Assembly (NCBI RefSeq): GCF_014851865.1 | Contig: NZ_JACVAM010000002.1 | Coordinates: 682,001-746,000 of the forward strand | DNA from: Pseudomonas sp. PDM16 | GTDB lineage: Bacteria > Pseudomonadota > Gammaproteobacteria > Pseudomonadales > Pseudomonadaceae | Reading direction: 5' to 3' | Length of the DNA: 64,000 nt | Shown: positions 27,210 to 36,589 of the stretch, piece after piece | How the letters are laid out: each line of letters starts with the position of its first letter | How positions within the stretch are numbered: the stretch's first letter is position 1 | Made by a program: the position numbers and the translations under genes | Notes under the pieces: model-generated | Told to the model about the DNA's origin: nothing | Seen by the model: the letters and a program-made list of their open reading frames with translations, nothing else | The model's database searches: none

Positions 27210-28069
27210 TGCTTCCCTATTTTCTGGGCTGCCCGTCGTGGAACGAGCCAGCCTGGCGGGGCAGCTTCTACCCCTCTGATCTTCGTCCTGCGGATACCCT
27301 GGCGCACTACGTAGTCACCTTCAACGCGGTAGAAGGCAATACCACCTTCTATGCGAGGCCGGCGCCATTGACCGTGCAGCGTTGGGCGGAGCAGATGCCA
27401 CATGGCTTTCGCTTCTGTGCCAAGATGCCCCGCGATATCAGTCATGACGGTGATCTGCGCGATCACTTCGCCGCCACCACCGACTTCCTGCAATTGCTGG
27501 CACCACTTGGCGAGCGAGTTGCACCCCTGTGGTTGCAGCTGCCGACCAGCTTCGGCCCGTCGCGCCTGGGTGAGCTGCTGGCTTGGCTCGACGAGTTTTC
27601 CAGCCGCGCTATTGCCGTCGAGCTGCGCCATCCCGCGTTCTTCGCCCGGGAAGAGGATGAGCGCCTGCTCAACCGCAGCCTGCAGGAGCGTGGCGTCGAG
27701 CGCATCTGCCTGGACTCGCGGGCGCTATTCGCCTGCACCTCGCATGATCCTGCCGTGCTGCATGCGCAGTCGAAGAAGCCGCGCCTGCCGTTGCGGCCAA
27801 CGGCGTTCAGTGCCAACCCGCAGGTACGCTTCATCGGCGGCCCAGACCTCGAGGCCAACCAGCCATTCCTCGAGCCCTGGCTGGACAAGGTGGCGGCCTG
27901 GATTGAACAGGGCCTGGCACCCTATGTCTTCCTGCACACGCCGGATAACCACCTCGCCGCCGTCCAGGCGCTGCGCTTCCATGCCTGTCTGACGCAGCGT
28001 CTGCCAGGGTTGCCGGCACTGGCGACTGCACAGGTTGAACCGGAAGTCGAGCAACTCGGTCTGCTCTGA
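27209..28069 (+). CDS. DUF72 (YecE family) TIM-barrel protein
   Basis: The 286-residue protein shows the DUF72 signature: GCPSWNEPAWRGSFYP at the N-terminus, FNAVEGNTTFYARP near residue 40 and FRFCAKMPRDISH near residue 70. A late YVFLHTPDN replaces the usual YVYFNN-type motif. The family has a TIM-barrel-like fold and no established reaction. It is soluble. The start overlaps the stop of the preceding small gene by one base. No partner suggests a pathway. Confidence 0.88.
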   Translation: MLPYFLGCPSWNEPAWRGSFYPSDLRPADTLAHYVVTFNAVEGNTTFYARPAPLTVQRWAEQMPHGFRFCAKMPRDISHDGDLRDHFAATTDFLQLLAPLGERVAPLWLQLPTSFGPSRLGELLAWLDEFSSRAIAVELRHPAFFAREEDERLLNRSLQERGVERICLDSRALFACTSHDPAVLHAQSKKPRLPLRPTAFSANPQVRFIGGPDLEANQPFLEPWLDKVAAWIEQGLAPYVFLHTPDNHLAAVQALRFHACLTQRLPGLPALATAQVEPEVEQLGLL

Positions 28070-28283
28070 CAGGGGCCACGTTTTCAGTTCTCACATTTTT
28101 GGCCAGGCTCTCTATGAGAAGCCGTCGAGCCAGGACGAAACTAGGCAACGATCGGTGAGGAGTCGGCGCTCACTAGCTGCAGATGAGCATTCGGAGCCGT
28201 TTTAACAACGTACCGCCGAGCGCCGATATCCTTCATACAGAAACCGAGGCTAATTCCTTTCACTCGATGCAAGGAGCTGCACC

Positions 28284-29108
28284 ATGAGTACCCAGCGAGA
28301 GCGTGGCGAAATCTTCCAGGCCCTGCATCTGGGCGAGGGGCTGCTGGTGCTGCCCAACCCCTGGGATACTGGCTCGGCGAAGATGCTTGCCCATCTAGGG
28401 TTCCAGGCGCTGGCCACTACCAGTGCCGGCCTGGCCTTCTCGCTGGGACGGCGCGACGCTGAGGGCGCGGTGGGCCGCGATGAGTGCCTGGCCAATGCCC
28501 GTGCTATCGTCGAGGCAACGCCGTTGCCGGTGGCGGCCGATCTGGAGAATGGCTACGGTGATACGCCGGAAGATTGCGCGACGACGATTCGGTTGGCCGC
28601 GGAGATTGGGTTGGTCGGTGGTTCCATCGAGGATGCCAGCGGTCACCCTGATACCCCCATCTACCCCGTAGAGCTGGCCACGGAGCGCATTCGTGCCGCC
28701 GTCGCTGCCGCTCGCGCCCTGGATTTCCCCTTTACCCTGGCGGCCCGCGCTGAGAATTTCCTGCATGGCCGCGCCGATCTGGATGACACCATTCGCCGCC
28801 TGGTGGCTTATGCCGAAGCGGGGGCAGATGTGCTCTACGCGCCCGGGCTGCGCAGCCGAGACGAGATCAAGGCAGTGGTCCAGGCGGTAGCGCCACGTCC
28901 GGTCAACGTGCTGGTCGGCTCCCCGAACCTGCGCCTTTCTCTGGCCGAGCTGGCGGAGCTGGGCGTAAAGCGGGTCAGTGTCGGCTCCAACCTGGCGCGC
29001 GTGGCCTACGGAGAGTTCTTCCTTGCCGCCGGCGAACTGGCGCGGGGGAGTCTGGTGGCGATGGGTGAAGCCATACCATTCGACGAGATCAACGATCTGT
29101 TCGGTTGA
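28284..29108 (+). CDS. Isocitrate lyase / PEP mutase family protein
   Basis: The 274-residue enzyme belongs to the isocitrate lyase/phosphoenolpyruvate mutase superfamily. It has the N-terminal PNPWDTGSAKML, the metal-binding AADLENGYG and the SIEDASG stretch, followed by ARAENFLHG. It lacks the KKCGH motif of true isocitrate lyase, so it is more likely a C-C or C-P lyase acting on a small 2-oxo or carboxy acid such as oxaloacetate or a 2-methylisocitrate-like compound. The substrate cannot be set from sequence. AAGGAGC precedes the ATG. The next gene begins 4 bp after its stop. Confidence 0.85.
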   Translation: MSTQRERGEIFQALHLGEGLLVLPNPWDTGSAKMLAHLGFQALATTSAGLAFSLGRRDAEGAVGRDECLANARAIVEATPLPVAADLENGYGDTPEDCATTIRLAAEIGLVGGSIEDASGHPDTPIYPVELATERIRAAVAAARALDFPFTLAARAENFLHGRADLDDTIRRLVAYAEAGADVLYAPGLRSRDEIKAVVQAVAPRPVNVLVGSPNLRLSLAELAELGVKRVSVGSNLARVAYGEFFLAAGELARGSLVAMGEAIPFDEINDLFG

Positions 29109-29112
29109 TCGC

Positions 29113-29802
29113 ATGCTTCGGGCATTCTGGGTGCTGGCCCTGTTGACGCTGTTCGGCGCGCCCCTGGTCGTCTACAGGGGCTGGTTGTTAGTGCCGCCTG
29201 CATGGAATCCGTGGGCGCCGCTGGATGTTCGCCAACCGCCCAATCTGCTGACCGGCTACAAGCTGATGCGCCTGCAGCAGGAGCCTGAGCTGTGTCGTCT
29301 GGCGCTGGACAGTAGTGTGCTGCGCTACACCGCAGTGGCGAACAGTGAGTCTGCGGCGGGTTGTGCTGTGGAGAGTGCTGTGCGGGTGCAACGTGCGGGT
29401 GTGCAGTTCAGTTCCAGCTTCCTGGCCAGCTGCAAGCTGGCCGTGGCCTACGCGTTGTTCGAGGAGCACGGCCTGCAGCCAGCCGCGCGAAAGGTGTTCG
29501 GTCAGCCGGTGGCGCGAGTCGACCACCTCGGCAGCTTCGCCTGTCGCAATATCGGCAACAGCCAGCGTCGCAGCCAGCACGCCACGGCCAATGCGCTGGA
29601 TATCGCCGGTTTCCGCCTGCAGGATGGGCGACGTATCAGCGTGGCGCGGCACTGGGCCGGAGAGGGGGCGGAAGCGCTCTTCCTGCGTGAGGTGCGTGAC
29701 GCGGCCTGCGACAGCTTCAGGGTCACGCTGGGGCCGGAGTACAACGCCGCCCATCGCGATCACCTGCATCTGGATATGGGGCTGTTCCGACTCTGCCGCT
29801 AA
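29113..29802 (+). CDS. Extensin-like C-terminal domain protein
   Basis: The 229-residue protein has an N-terminal membrane helix or uncleaved signal (LRAFWVLALLTLFGAPLVVY) and an extensin-like C-terminal domain with ATANALDIAGF and, near the end, EYNAAHRDHLHLDMG. The conserved Asp and His residues resemble the zinc ligands of LAS/M15 D-Ala-D-Ala peptidases, so a wall-related hydrolase is a fair inference. It starts 4 bp after the preceding stop, so it is probably co-transcribed despite the unrelated function. Its 3' end overlaps the convergent calcium-loop gene by 4 bp. Confidence 0.85.
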   Translation: MLRAFWVLALLTLFGAPLVVYRGWLLVPPAWNPWAPLDVRQPPNLLTGYKLMRLQQEPELCRLALDSSVLRYTAVANSESAAGCAVESAVRVQRAGVQFSSSFLASCKLAVAYALFEEHGLQPAARKVFGQPVARVDHLGSFACRNIGNSQRRSQHATANALDIAGFRLQDGRRISVARHWAGEGAEALFLREVRDAACDSFRVTLGPEYNAAHRDHLHLDMGLFRLCR

Positions 29803-30566
29803 CGCTTGGCCAGCAGCAGGTCAGCGGCCTGGCCACTGCGGCCGTCGCTGAACTCGAAGCGGCCGAGCTGGGCGATCTCGTCATAGGCGCCGACCGTCTG
29901 CTTGACGTCGCGAGCCTGCAGCTCGATGGCGCTGACGCCGGCCTGGCTGAGGCTCTGAATCTGCTGCTGGCCCTGGGCGTCGAAGCGCAGCAGGCGCAGG
30001 CGCTCGAACACCGCATCCTGTGCATCGATACGGCCATCTCCGTTGTCGTCGAACTTGCTCAGCTCGGCAAAGCCATTGGCGGCGCCATGCTGGTCGCCGA
30101 ACAGCTCACGGCCATCGTCGATGCGGCCATTGCCGTTGCGATCCAGGGCCAGCAGGGCATCGTCGCCGCTGGGGGCGCTGATGCTGTCGGTACGGCCATC
30201 TGCGTCCAGATCGAAGCGCACCGCATCGCCCAGGCCTCGGGTGGTGAAACCGTTACCGGCGAGGTCGAGTACCAATGGGTCGACCTGCTGTGGTCTGGAG
30301 TTGGTGGTGACGTTGAGCTGTAGCTCGCGTTGCTGCAGCACCTGCTGGAAGCTGGTGGACTGAGCTTCGATGGTTTCATTGAGCGGGGCTGCTGTCTGGG
30401 CCTTTCCGGTCTGTTCGATCTCGGCGGTGGCTTCACCGGGGGCTGGCTGCTCACTCTTGGGCATCAGGGTGCGACGCAGGATCTGGTAGTCGAGTGAGTC
30501 GCGCAGACCGGCGTCCAGCTGCTTGTCCAGCGAGGAAGGACGGGGGGCGGATAGGCTGTCGATCAT
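29799..30566 (-). CDS. Protein with EF-hand-like calcium loops
   Basis: The 255-residue protein has a disordered N-terminal 90 residues, then [12 protein letters not shown], a phrase common in the C-terminal regions of RTX-like and other secreted proteins. Three calcium-loop-like segments follow: [20 protein letters not shown] and [12 protein letters not shown]. There is no N-terminal signal peptide, so if exported it would use a C-terminal signal such as that of type I secretion. Role unknown; calcium binding is a strong inference from the DxDxDG spacing. It is monocistronic, divergent from rsmJ. Confidence 0.8.
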   Translation of the reverse strand: MIDSLSAPRPSSLDKQLDAGLRDSLDYQILRRTLMPKSEQPAPGEATAEIEQTGKAQTAAPLNETIEAQSTSFQQVLQQRELQLNVTTNSRPQQVDPLVLDLAGNGFTTRGLGDAVRFDLDADGRTDSISAPSGDDALLALDRNGNGRIDDGRELFGDQHGAANGFAELSKFDDNGDGRIDAQDAVFERLRLLRFDAQGQQQIQSLSQAGVSAIELQARDVKQTVGAYDEIAQLGRFEFSDGRSGQAADLLLAKR

Positions 30567-30664
30567 TATCCAACTCGGTGCGGTCGGTATTGGCCGCGTC
30601 TGGCAGAATAGGGCATCCCCCCTGCTATCGGCCGTGCGCCGCTTCGATTGAGCGTTTTTTCCTT

Positions 30665-31441
30665 ATGAGTGACGAACGGTCTACCAGAATCCGAGTCGAG
30701 GCTCTGCAGCCTGTCTGTGGCGAGGCGGTGCGAGCCTGGGCCGAGCGCCTTGGCCTGCCGCTGGAGGGCGAGGCCGATTTTGTCCTGCAACTGGGCTCGG
30801 ATGGCCTGCAGCTCACCGAGTTGGGGCCGCAGGCGCCAGGCCCGGTACGGGTAGATTTCGTCGAAGGGGCAGTTGCCCATCGTCGCCTGTATGGTGGCGG
30901 CAGCGGGCAGATGATTGCCAAGGCAGTCGGTGTGCAGCCTGGTGTGCGTCCCATTGTGCTGGATGCCACTGCTGGCCTGGGGCGAGATGCTTTCGTCCTG
31001 GCCTCACTGGGCTGCAATGTGACTCTGAGCGAGCGCCAGCCGATCATCGCCGCATTGCTGGAAGACGGCCTGGAGCGCGCTCTGCGCGATGCCGAGGTGG
31101 CGCCTATCGCCGCGCAGATGCGCCTGCTGCACGGCAATGCCATCGAGCTGATGCGCAACTGGCAGGGTGAGCCGCCCCAGGTGATCTACCTCGACCCGAT
31201 GTTCCCGCACCGCGACAAGAGCGCGCTGGTGAAGAAGGAAATGCGTCTGTTCCGCCCGCTGGTGGGCGACGATCTGGACGCGCCGGCATTGCTAGAGGCA
31301 GCTCTTGTGTTGGCGACCCACCGGGTGGTGGTCAAGCGTCCGCGCAAGGCACCGGTCATCGACGGCGCCAAGCCGAGCTATGCGCTGGAGGGCAAGTCCA
31401 GTCGCTACGACATCTATCCGAAGAAGGCGCTGAAGCCTTAA
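30665..31441 (+). CDS. rsmJ: 16S rRNA (guanine1516-N2)-methyltransferase RsmJ
   Basis: The 258-residue enzyme uses SAM to methylate G1516 of 16S rRNA. The SAM-binding motif I is [12 protein letters not shown] and the catalytic motif IV is [13 protein letters not shown]. The family phrase [12 protein letters not shown] and the C-terminal SRYDIYPKK are also present. The start at ATG 30665 gives the normal length. The gene ends overlapping the convergent TetR gene by 4 bp. The rsmJ then mexLJK neighbourhood matches P. aeruginosa. Confidence 0.93.
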   Translation: MSDERSTRIRVEALQPVCGEAVRAWAERLGLPLEGEADFVLQLGSDGLQLTELGPQAPGPVRVDFVEGAVAHRRLYGGGSGQMIAKAVGVQPGVRPIVLDATAGLGRDAFVLASLGCNVTLSERQPIIAALLEDGLERALRDAEVAPIAAQMRLLHGNAIELMRNWQGEPPQVIYLDPMFPHRDKSALVKKEMRLFRPLVGDDLDAPALLEAALVLATHRVVVKRPRKAPVIDGAKPSYALEGKSSRYDIYPKKALKP

Positions 31442-32076
31442 GGGCGATAAGCGCGGACGAACAGCCTCACTACTTCCTGCACGTGCTCATCGGCTGTCTG
31501 GCCGCTGGGCGGCTCGCTGCAGCCGATCAGGCGGCGGAAGTTACATCCCCCTTTGATCAGGCTGAAGAAGTGCTCGGCGGCGCGTTGCGGATGTTCCACC
31601 TGTAGCTGGCCGAGGGCGTTGGCCTGTTCCAGCAGGTGCTCCATGGCCAGCAGCATGCGGTGTGGGCCGGCGCTGTAGAACAGTTCGGCCATCGGCGTGT
31701 TCTGCACTGCCTGAGTGATCACCAGGCGCATCATCGCAATCGATTCTTCGCTGTTGATCAGGCTGTTGAAGCCGCGCCCGATGGCCAGTAGCGCCTTGTC
31801 GATAGCCATGTCTGCGCGCAGTTCGAAGAACAGCGGCGGCAGTTGTTCCGAGCACTTGGATTCCACCGCGCAGGCAAACAGCGTCTCCTTGTCGGTGAAG
31901 TGGCTATACACCGTGAGCTTTGAAACCCCGGCCTCGGCCGCGATGGCATCCATGCTGCTGCCGTCGTAGCCGTTCTGCATGAACAGCCGCTTGGCGGCTT
32001 CCAGAATGGCCAGGCGCTTGGCGGGATCCTTGGGCCGTCCGGGGCCGCCGGAGGATTGAAAAGATTTGTCGGACAT
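31438..32076 (-). CDS. mexL: TetR repressor of the adjacent RND efflux operon (MexL-like)
   Basis: The 212-residue TetR regulator has its helix-turn-helix at about 20-65 ([20 protein letters not shown], then [12 protein letters not shown]) and a C-terminal TetR ligand domain. It is divergent from a mexJ/mexK-like pair, and the 94-bp interval holds a palindrome. Known: MexL represses mexJK and its own gene in P. aeruginosa; the same layout here supports the name. I start at MSDKSFQSS. An in-frame start further upstream would use up the operator region. The C-terminus overlaps the end of rsmJ by 4 bp. Confidence 0.8.
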   Translation of the reverse strand: MSDKSFQSSGGPGRPKDPAKRLAILEAAKRLFMQNGYDGSSMDAIAAEAGVSKLTVYSHFTDKETLFACAVESKCSEQLPPLFFELRADMAIDKALLAIGRGFNSLINSEESIAMMRLVITQAVQNTPMAELFYSAGPHRMLLAMEHLLEQANALGQLQVEHPQRAAEHFFSLIKGGCNFRRLIGCSEPPSGQTADEHVQEVVRLFVRAYRP

Positions 32077-32088
32077 TTGGCTTTTTAA

Positions 32089-32133
32089 TACTGGACTGGC
32101 GAGTTCGCTATTTTTACTATACCGGCCAGTATA
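32089..32133. promoter_or_regulatory. Operator region between mexL-like and mexJ-like genes
   Basis: A 16-bp near-perfect palindrome, TATACCGGCCAGTATA, sits at 32118-32133. A second half-site-like AATACTGGACTGG begins at 32088. Both share TATACTGG on one strand. This is the expected place for TetR-type repressor binding controlling both directions. Confidence 0.7.
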
Positions 32134-32170
32134 AGTATTCCAAGCATCTTTTTGCGAAAGGTCGTTCACC

Positions 32171-33274
32171 ATGCTCCGTCATGCCCTGTCCCTCGCTGTG
32201 CCTCTGTCGTTGATCTCCCTGCTGGTTGCCTGTGGCAACGGTGAAACCGTCGAGGCACCGGCGCGACCGGCCATGGTGGTGCACCCGTTGCCGGCGGCGG
32301 ATGCGGTGGATACCTACCCTGGCGAAGTTCGCGCGCGCTTCGAGCCGGAGCTGGCGTTCCGCATCGGCGGCAAGATCGCCAAGCGTTTGGTGGACGCCGG
32401 TGATCGGGTACGCAAGGACCAGCCGCTGGCCGAGCTGGATGCGCAGGACGTCAAGCTGCAACTGGAGGCGGCCCGGGCTCAGGTCAACGCCGCTGAGGCC
32501 AACCTCAAGCTGGTGCGCTCCGAGCGTGATCGTTACAAGACCCTGCTGGCCCGCCAGCTGATCAGCCAGTCGCAGTACGACACGGTCGAGAACCAATACC
32601 GTGCTGGCGAGGCGCGGGTGAAACAGATCAAGGCCGAGTTCGACGTGGCCAGCAACCAGGCCGGCTACTCGGTGTTGCGTGCTTCCCAGGATGGACTGGT
32701 GGCGCGCCGTCTGGCTGAGGTGGGTCAGGTGGTGGCCGCCGGCCAGACCGTGTTCACCCTGGCTGTCGATGGCGAGCGCGAAGTACTGATCAGCGTGCCA
32801 GAGCACGCCCTGGAGCGCTTCCGCATCGGCCAGGAGGTCAGCATCGAACTGTGGTCGCAGCCGGACAAGCAGTTCCCCGGACGCATCCGCGAACTGTCGC
32901 CGGCCGCCGACGCCCAGTCGCGCACCTTTGCTGCTCGCGTCACCTTCAGCGATCCCAAGGTCAAGGCTGAAGTAGGGCAGAGCGCCCGCGTCTCGATCAC
33001 CGCCGATGGCGAGGTGCCGTTGTCGGTGCCGCTGTCCGCGCTGAGTGCGGAGAAGGACAAGCCCTTCGTCTGGGTCATCGATCCCAAGGAATCCAAGGCC
33101 GTGCGCACTCCGGTGCGCGTCGGCGCCTACGGCCAGGAGCGCGTGTCGATCCTGGAAGGCCTGAAGGAGGGCGACTGGGTTGTCGCCGCCGGTGTGCATG
33201 TGCTGCTCGATGGGCAGAAGGTGCGTCCGGTGGATCGCGATAACCGTCTGGTCGCGCTGGCGAACAAGGAGTAA
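32171..33274 (+). CDS. mexJ: RND efflux periplasmic adaptor (MexJ-like)
   Basis: The 367-residue membrane fusion protein has a lipoprotein signal ending LLVAC, then the biotinyl-lipoyl half-domains (GDRVRKDQPLAEL and RLAEVGQVVAAGQ) flanking an alpha-helical hairpin with a coiled-coil stretch of about 60 residues. Beta-barrel and membrane-proximal domains follow. It links the inner-membrane pump to an outer-membrane channel. It is 3 bp from the pump gene and shares the operator with mexL. No outer-membrane channel gene is present, as in mexJK, which borrows OprM or OpmH. Confidence 0.85.
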   Translation: MLRHALSLAVPLSLISLLVACGNGETVEAPARPAMVVHPLPAADAVDTYPGEVRARFEPELAFRIGGKIAKRLVDAGDRVRKDQPLAELDAQDVKLQLEAARAQVNAAEANLKLVRSERDRYKTLLARQLISQSQYDTVENQYRAGEARVKQIKAEFDVASNQAGYSVLRASQDGLVARRLAEVGQVVAAGQTVFTLAVDGEREVLISVPEHALERFRIGQEVSIELWSQPDKQFPGRIRELSPAADAQSRTFAARVTFSDPKVKAEVGQSARVSITADGEVPLSVPLSALSAEKDKPFVWVIDPKESKAVRTPVRVGAYGQERVSILEGLKEGDWVVAAGVHVLLDGQKVRPVDRDNRLVALANKE

Positions 33275-33277
33275 GCC

Positions 33278-36200
33278 ATGTCCTTCAACCTGTCCGAATG
33301 GGCGCTGCGTAACCGCAGCATCGTTCGCTATCTGATGCTGGTGCTGGCGGTGATCGGCGCGCTGTCCTACACCAAGCTGGGCCAGAGCGAGGACCCACCC
33401 TTCACCTTCAAGGCCATGGTCATTCGTGTCGACTGGCCGGGCGCCACTGCCGAGGAGGTCTCGCGGCAGATCACCGAGCGCATCGAGAAGAAGGTGATGG
33501 AGACCGGTGACTACCACTTCATCAACTCCTATTCGCGCCCGGGCGAGTCGGTGGTCACCTTCATGGCCCGCGACGACATGGTCTCGAAGAATATTCCCGA
33601 GCTCTGGTATCAGGTGCGTAAGAAGGTCGGCGACATTCGCCATACCTTGCCGCCGGGTATTCGCGGGCCGTTCTTCAACGACGAATTCGGCACCACCTTC
33701 GGCAATATCTACGCGCTCACCGGCGAAGGTTTCGACTACGCGGTGATGAAGGACTACGCCGACCGCCTGCAGCTGCAGCTGCAGCGGGTCAAGGACGTGG
33801 GCAAGGTCGAACTGCTCGGCCTGCAGGACGAGAAGATCTGGATCGAGCTGTCCAACGTCAAGCTGGCGACCCTCGGCCTGCCGCTGGCGGCCGTGCAGCA
33901 GGCGCTGGACGAGCAGAACGCAGTGGCCTACTCGGGCTTCTTCGAGACGCCAACCGATCGCGTGCAGATGCGCGTATCGGGGCGCTTCAAGTCGGTCGAC
34001 GAGATTCGTGATTTCCCCATCCGCGTCGGCGACCGCACCTTCCGTCTCGGCGATGTGGCCGAGGTGCATCGCGGCTTCAATGATCCGCAGGCGCCGCGCA
34101 TGCGTTTCATGAGCCAGGACGCCATCGGCATCGCCGTGTCGATGAAGGCCGGTGGCGATATCCTGGTGCTGGGCGAGGCTCTGGAGCACGAGTTTGCCCG
34201 CCTGCAGCAGACCCTGCCAGTGGGCATGGAGCTGCACAAGGTATCCGACCAGCCGGCGGCGGTGAAGACTGGCGTGGGCGAGTTCGTCCAGGTGCTGGTC
34301 GAGGCGCTGGTGATCGTGCTGCTGGTCAGCTTCTTCTCCCTCGGCCTGCGTACCGGCCTGGTGGTGGCGCTGTCCATTCCGTTGGTGCTGGCGATGACCT
34401 TCGCCCTGATGCACTACTTTGGCATCGGCCTGCACAAGATTTCCCTGGGCGCGCTGGTGCTGGCGCTGGGGCTGCTGGTGGACGACGCGATCATTGCCGT
34501 AGAGATGATGGCGATCAAGATGGAGCAGGGTTATGACCGATTCCGGGCGGCCAGCTTCGCCTGGACCAGCACGGCCTTCCCCATGCTCACCGGCACCCTG
34601 ATCACCGCCGCCGGCTTCCTGCCGATAGCCACCGCGCAATCCGGTACAGGCGAATACACCCGCTCGATCTTCCAGGTGGTGTGCATTGCTCTGCTGGTGT
34701 CCTGGGTCGCTGCCGTGGTGTTCGTGCCGTACCTGGGCGACCGCCTGCTGCCGGACCTGGCCAAGCTGCATGCGAAGAAGCATGGCGGCAACCCGGAAGG
34801 GCATGATCCCTACTCGACCACCTTCTACCAGACCGTGCGCGAAGTGGTGGAGTGGTGCGTGCGCCGGCGCAAGACGGTGATTCTGGTCACCGTCGGCCTG
34901 TTCATCGCCTCCATCGTGCTGTTCCGCTTCGTGCCGCAGCAGTTCTTCCCGGCCTCCGGGCGCCTGGAACTGATGGTCGACATCAAGCTCACCGAGGGCT
35001 CGTCGCTCAAGGCCACCGAGGAGCAGGTCAAGCGCCTGGAAGCCAAGCTCAAGGACCAGCCGGGCATCGACAACTACGTGGCCTATGTCGGCAACGGTTC
35101 GCCGCGCTTCTACCTGCCGCTCGACCAGCAGCTGGCTGCGACCCGCTTCGCCCAGTTCGTCATCCTGGCCAAGAGCATCGAGGACCGCGAGCGGCTGCGT
35201 ACCTGGCTGATCGAGGTGATGAACGAGGACTTCCCGTTCGCCCGTACCCGTGTCTCGCGCCTGGAGAACGGTCCGCCCGTGGGCTTCCCGATCCAGTTGC
35301 GGGTCAGTGGCGAGCACATCGACGAGGTGCGCGACATCGCTCGTCAGGTGGCGGCCAAGGTGCGCGAGAACCCGCATGTGTCCAATGTGCACTTGAACTG
35401 GGAAGAGCCGAGCAAGGTTGTCTACCTCAACATCGACCAGGAGCGTGCCCGCGCCCTGGGCGTGAGCAGCGCCGACCTGTCGCAGTTCCTGCAGAGCTCG
35501 CTGACCGGCTCCAGCGTCAGCCTGTTCCGCGAAGACAACGAGCTGATCGAGATCCTCCTGCGCGGCACCGTGCGTGAGCGCCAAGCGCTGGAGCTGCTGC
35601 CAAGCCTGGCGGTGCCGACCAGCAGTGGCAAGAGCGTGGCTCTGTCGCAGATTGCCACTCTGGAGTACGGCTTCGAGGAGGGTGTGATTTGGCATCGTGA
35701 CCGCCTGCCGACCGTCACCATCCTCGGCGACATCTATGGCAACGAGCAGCCGGCCAGCCTGACCAAGCAGATTCTGCCGACGCTGGAGTCCATTCGTGCC
35801 GAGCTGCCCAGCGGCTACCTGCTGGAAGTGGGTGGCACGGTAGAGGACTCGACCCGTGGGCAGAAGTCGGTCAACGCCGGCATCCCGTTGTTCATCCTGG
35901 TGGTGCTGACCCTGCTGATGTTGCAGCTCAAGAGCATGTCGCGCACGGCCATGGTGTTCCTCACGGCTCCGCTGGGGCTGATCGGCGTGACCCTGTTCCT
36001 GTTGCTGTTCCAGCAGCCGTTCGGCTTCGTCGCCATGCTGGGCACCATCGCTCTGTCGGGGATGATCATGCGCAACTCGGTGATTCTGGTGGACCAGATC
36101 GAGCAGGACATCGCCTCCGGCCTGGATCGCTGGCACGCCATCATCGAGGCCACCGTGCGGCGTTTCCGCCCCATCGTGTTGACCGCGCTGGCGGCAGTGT

Positions 36201-36349
36201 TGGCGATGATTCCGATGTCGCGCAGCGTGTTCTTCGGACCGATGGCGGTGGCCATCATGGGTGGCCTGATCGTCGCCACGGCGCTCACCTTGCTGTTCCT
36301 GCCGGCGCTGTACGCGGCCTGGTTCAGGGTTAAGGAAGTGGAGCGTTAA
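33278..36349 (+). CDS. mexK: RND efflux transporter (MexK-like)
   Basis: The 1023-residue inner-membrane pump has the RND layout: an N-terminal helix, a large periplasmic loop, helices 2-6, a second loop and helices 8-12. The QSEDPPFTFKAMVIR start and LGLLVDDAIIAVEMM (the helix-4 charged residues for proton relay) are clear. It is closest in style to the small-molecule/triclosan-type pump MexK rather than MexB. It is in an operon with mexJ and ends at a strong terminator. Substrate is not deducible from sequence. Confidence 0.87.
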   Translation: MSFNLSEWALRNRSIVRYLMLVLAVIGALSYTKLGQSEDPPFTFKAMVIRVDWPGATAEEVSRQITERIEKKVMETGDYHFINSYSRPGESVVTFMARDDMVSKNIPELWYQVRKKVGDIRHTLPPGIRGPFFNDEFGTTFGNIYALTGEGFDYAVMKDYADRLQLQLQRVKDVGKVELLGLQDEKIWIELSNVKLATLGLPLAAVQQALDEQNAVAYSGFFETPTDRVQMRVSGRFKSVDEIRDFPIRVGDRTFRLGDVAEVHRGFNDPQAPRMRFMSQDAIGIAVSMKAGGDILVLGEALEHEFARLQQTLPVGMELHKVSDQPAAVKTGVGEFVQVLVEALVIVLLVSFFSLGLRTGLVVALSIPLVLAMTFALMHYFGIGLHKISLGALVLALGLLVDDAIIAVEMMAIKMEQGYDRFRAASFAWTSTAFPMLTGTLITAAGFLPIATAQSGTGEYTRSIFQVVCIALLVSWVAAVVFVPYLGDRLLPDLAKLHAKKHGGNPEGHDPYSTTFYQTVREVVEWCVRRRKTVILVTVGLFIASIVLFRFVPQQFFPASGRLELMVDIKLTEGSSLKATEEQVKRLEAKLKDQPGIDNYVAYVGNGSPRFYLPLDQQLAATRFAQFVILAKSIEDRERLRTWLIEVMNEDFPFARTRVSRLENGPPVGFPIQLRVSGEHIDEVRDIARQVAAKVRENPHVSNVHLNWEEPSKVVYLNIDQERARALGVSSADLSQFLQSSLTGSSVSLFREDNELIEILLRGTVRERQALELLPSLAVPTSSGKSVALSQIATLEYGFEEGVIWHRDRLPTVTILGDIYGNEQPASLTKQILPTLESIRAELPSGYLLEVGGTVEDSTRGQKSVNAGIPLFILVVLTLLMLQLKSMSRTAMVFLTAPLGLIGVTLFLLLFQQPFGFVAMLGTIALSGMIMRNSVILVDQIEQDIASGLDRWHAIIEATVRRFRPIVLTALAAVLAMIPMSRSVFFGPMAVAIMGGLIVATALTLLFLPALYAAWFRVKEVER

Positions 36350-36363
36350 GCGTCTGCAGAATG

Positions 36364-36392
36364 AAAAAGCCCGGCCTTGTGCCGGGCTTTTT
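36364..36392 (+). terminator. Intrinsic terminator after mexK
   Basis: AAAAAGCCCGGC-CTTGT-GCCGGGCTTTTT is a perfect 12-bp stem ending in a T-run, 15 bp after the stop. The symmetric A/T ends would work in both directions. Confidence 0.95.
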
Positions 36393-36471
36393 CATTCTGC
36401 TGTGTCATCGGTTTGAGCGGCAGGCTGGCGAGGTAGGTCTAAGGTTGTCTGTACGCAGTGCCAATCATTAG

Positions 36472-36521
36472 GTTGCACAGGCTGTACCTCTCGTCGGAAT
36501 AAGTGGTTGCACTTAGTTGCA
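36472..36521. promoter_or_regulatory. PutA operator boxes upstream of putA
   Basis: Three exact GTTGCA hexamers lie at 36472-36477, 36506-36511 and 36516-36521. The last two are spaced exactly 10 bp apart, one DNA turn. Known: the ribbon-helix-helix domain of PutA binds GTTGCA. The downstream gene keeps that domain, so PutA very probably represses its own promoter here when proline is absent. Confidence 0.85.
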
Positions 36522-36589
36522 CCTTTTCCTTGCGGAGGTTTACTCTCCTGCCACGCGCCGCAGCGCAATCAACCGAAACAGGATAAGAA

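Noticed and set aside
32117..36136. A very long open frame on the minus strand opposite mexJ and mexK
   Set aside because: Its translation is His/Gln/Arg-rich low complexity, the shadow of a high-GC coding strand; the plus-strand genes have full family motifs.
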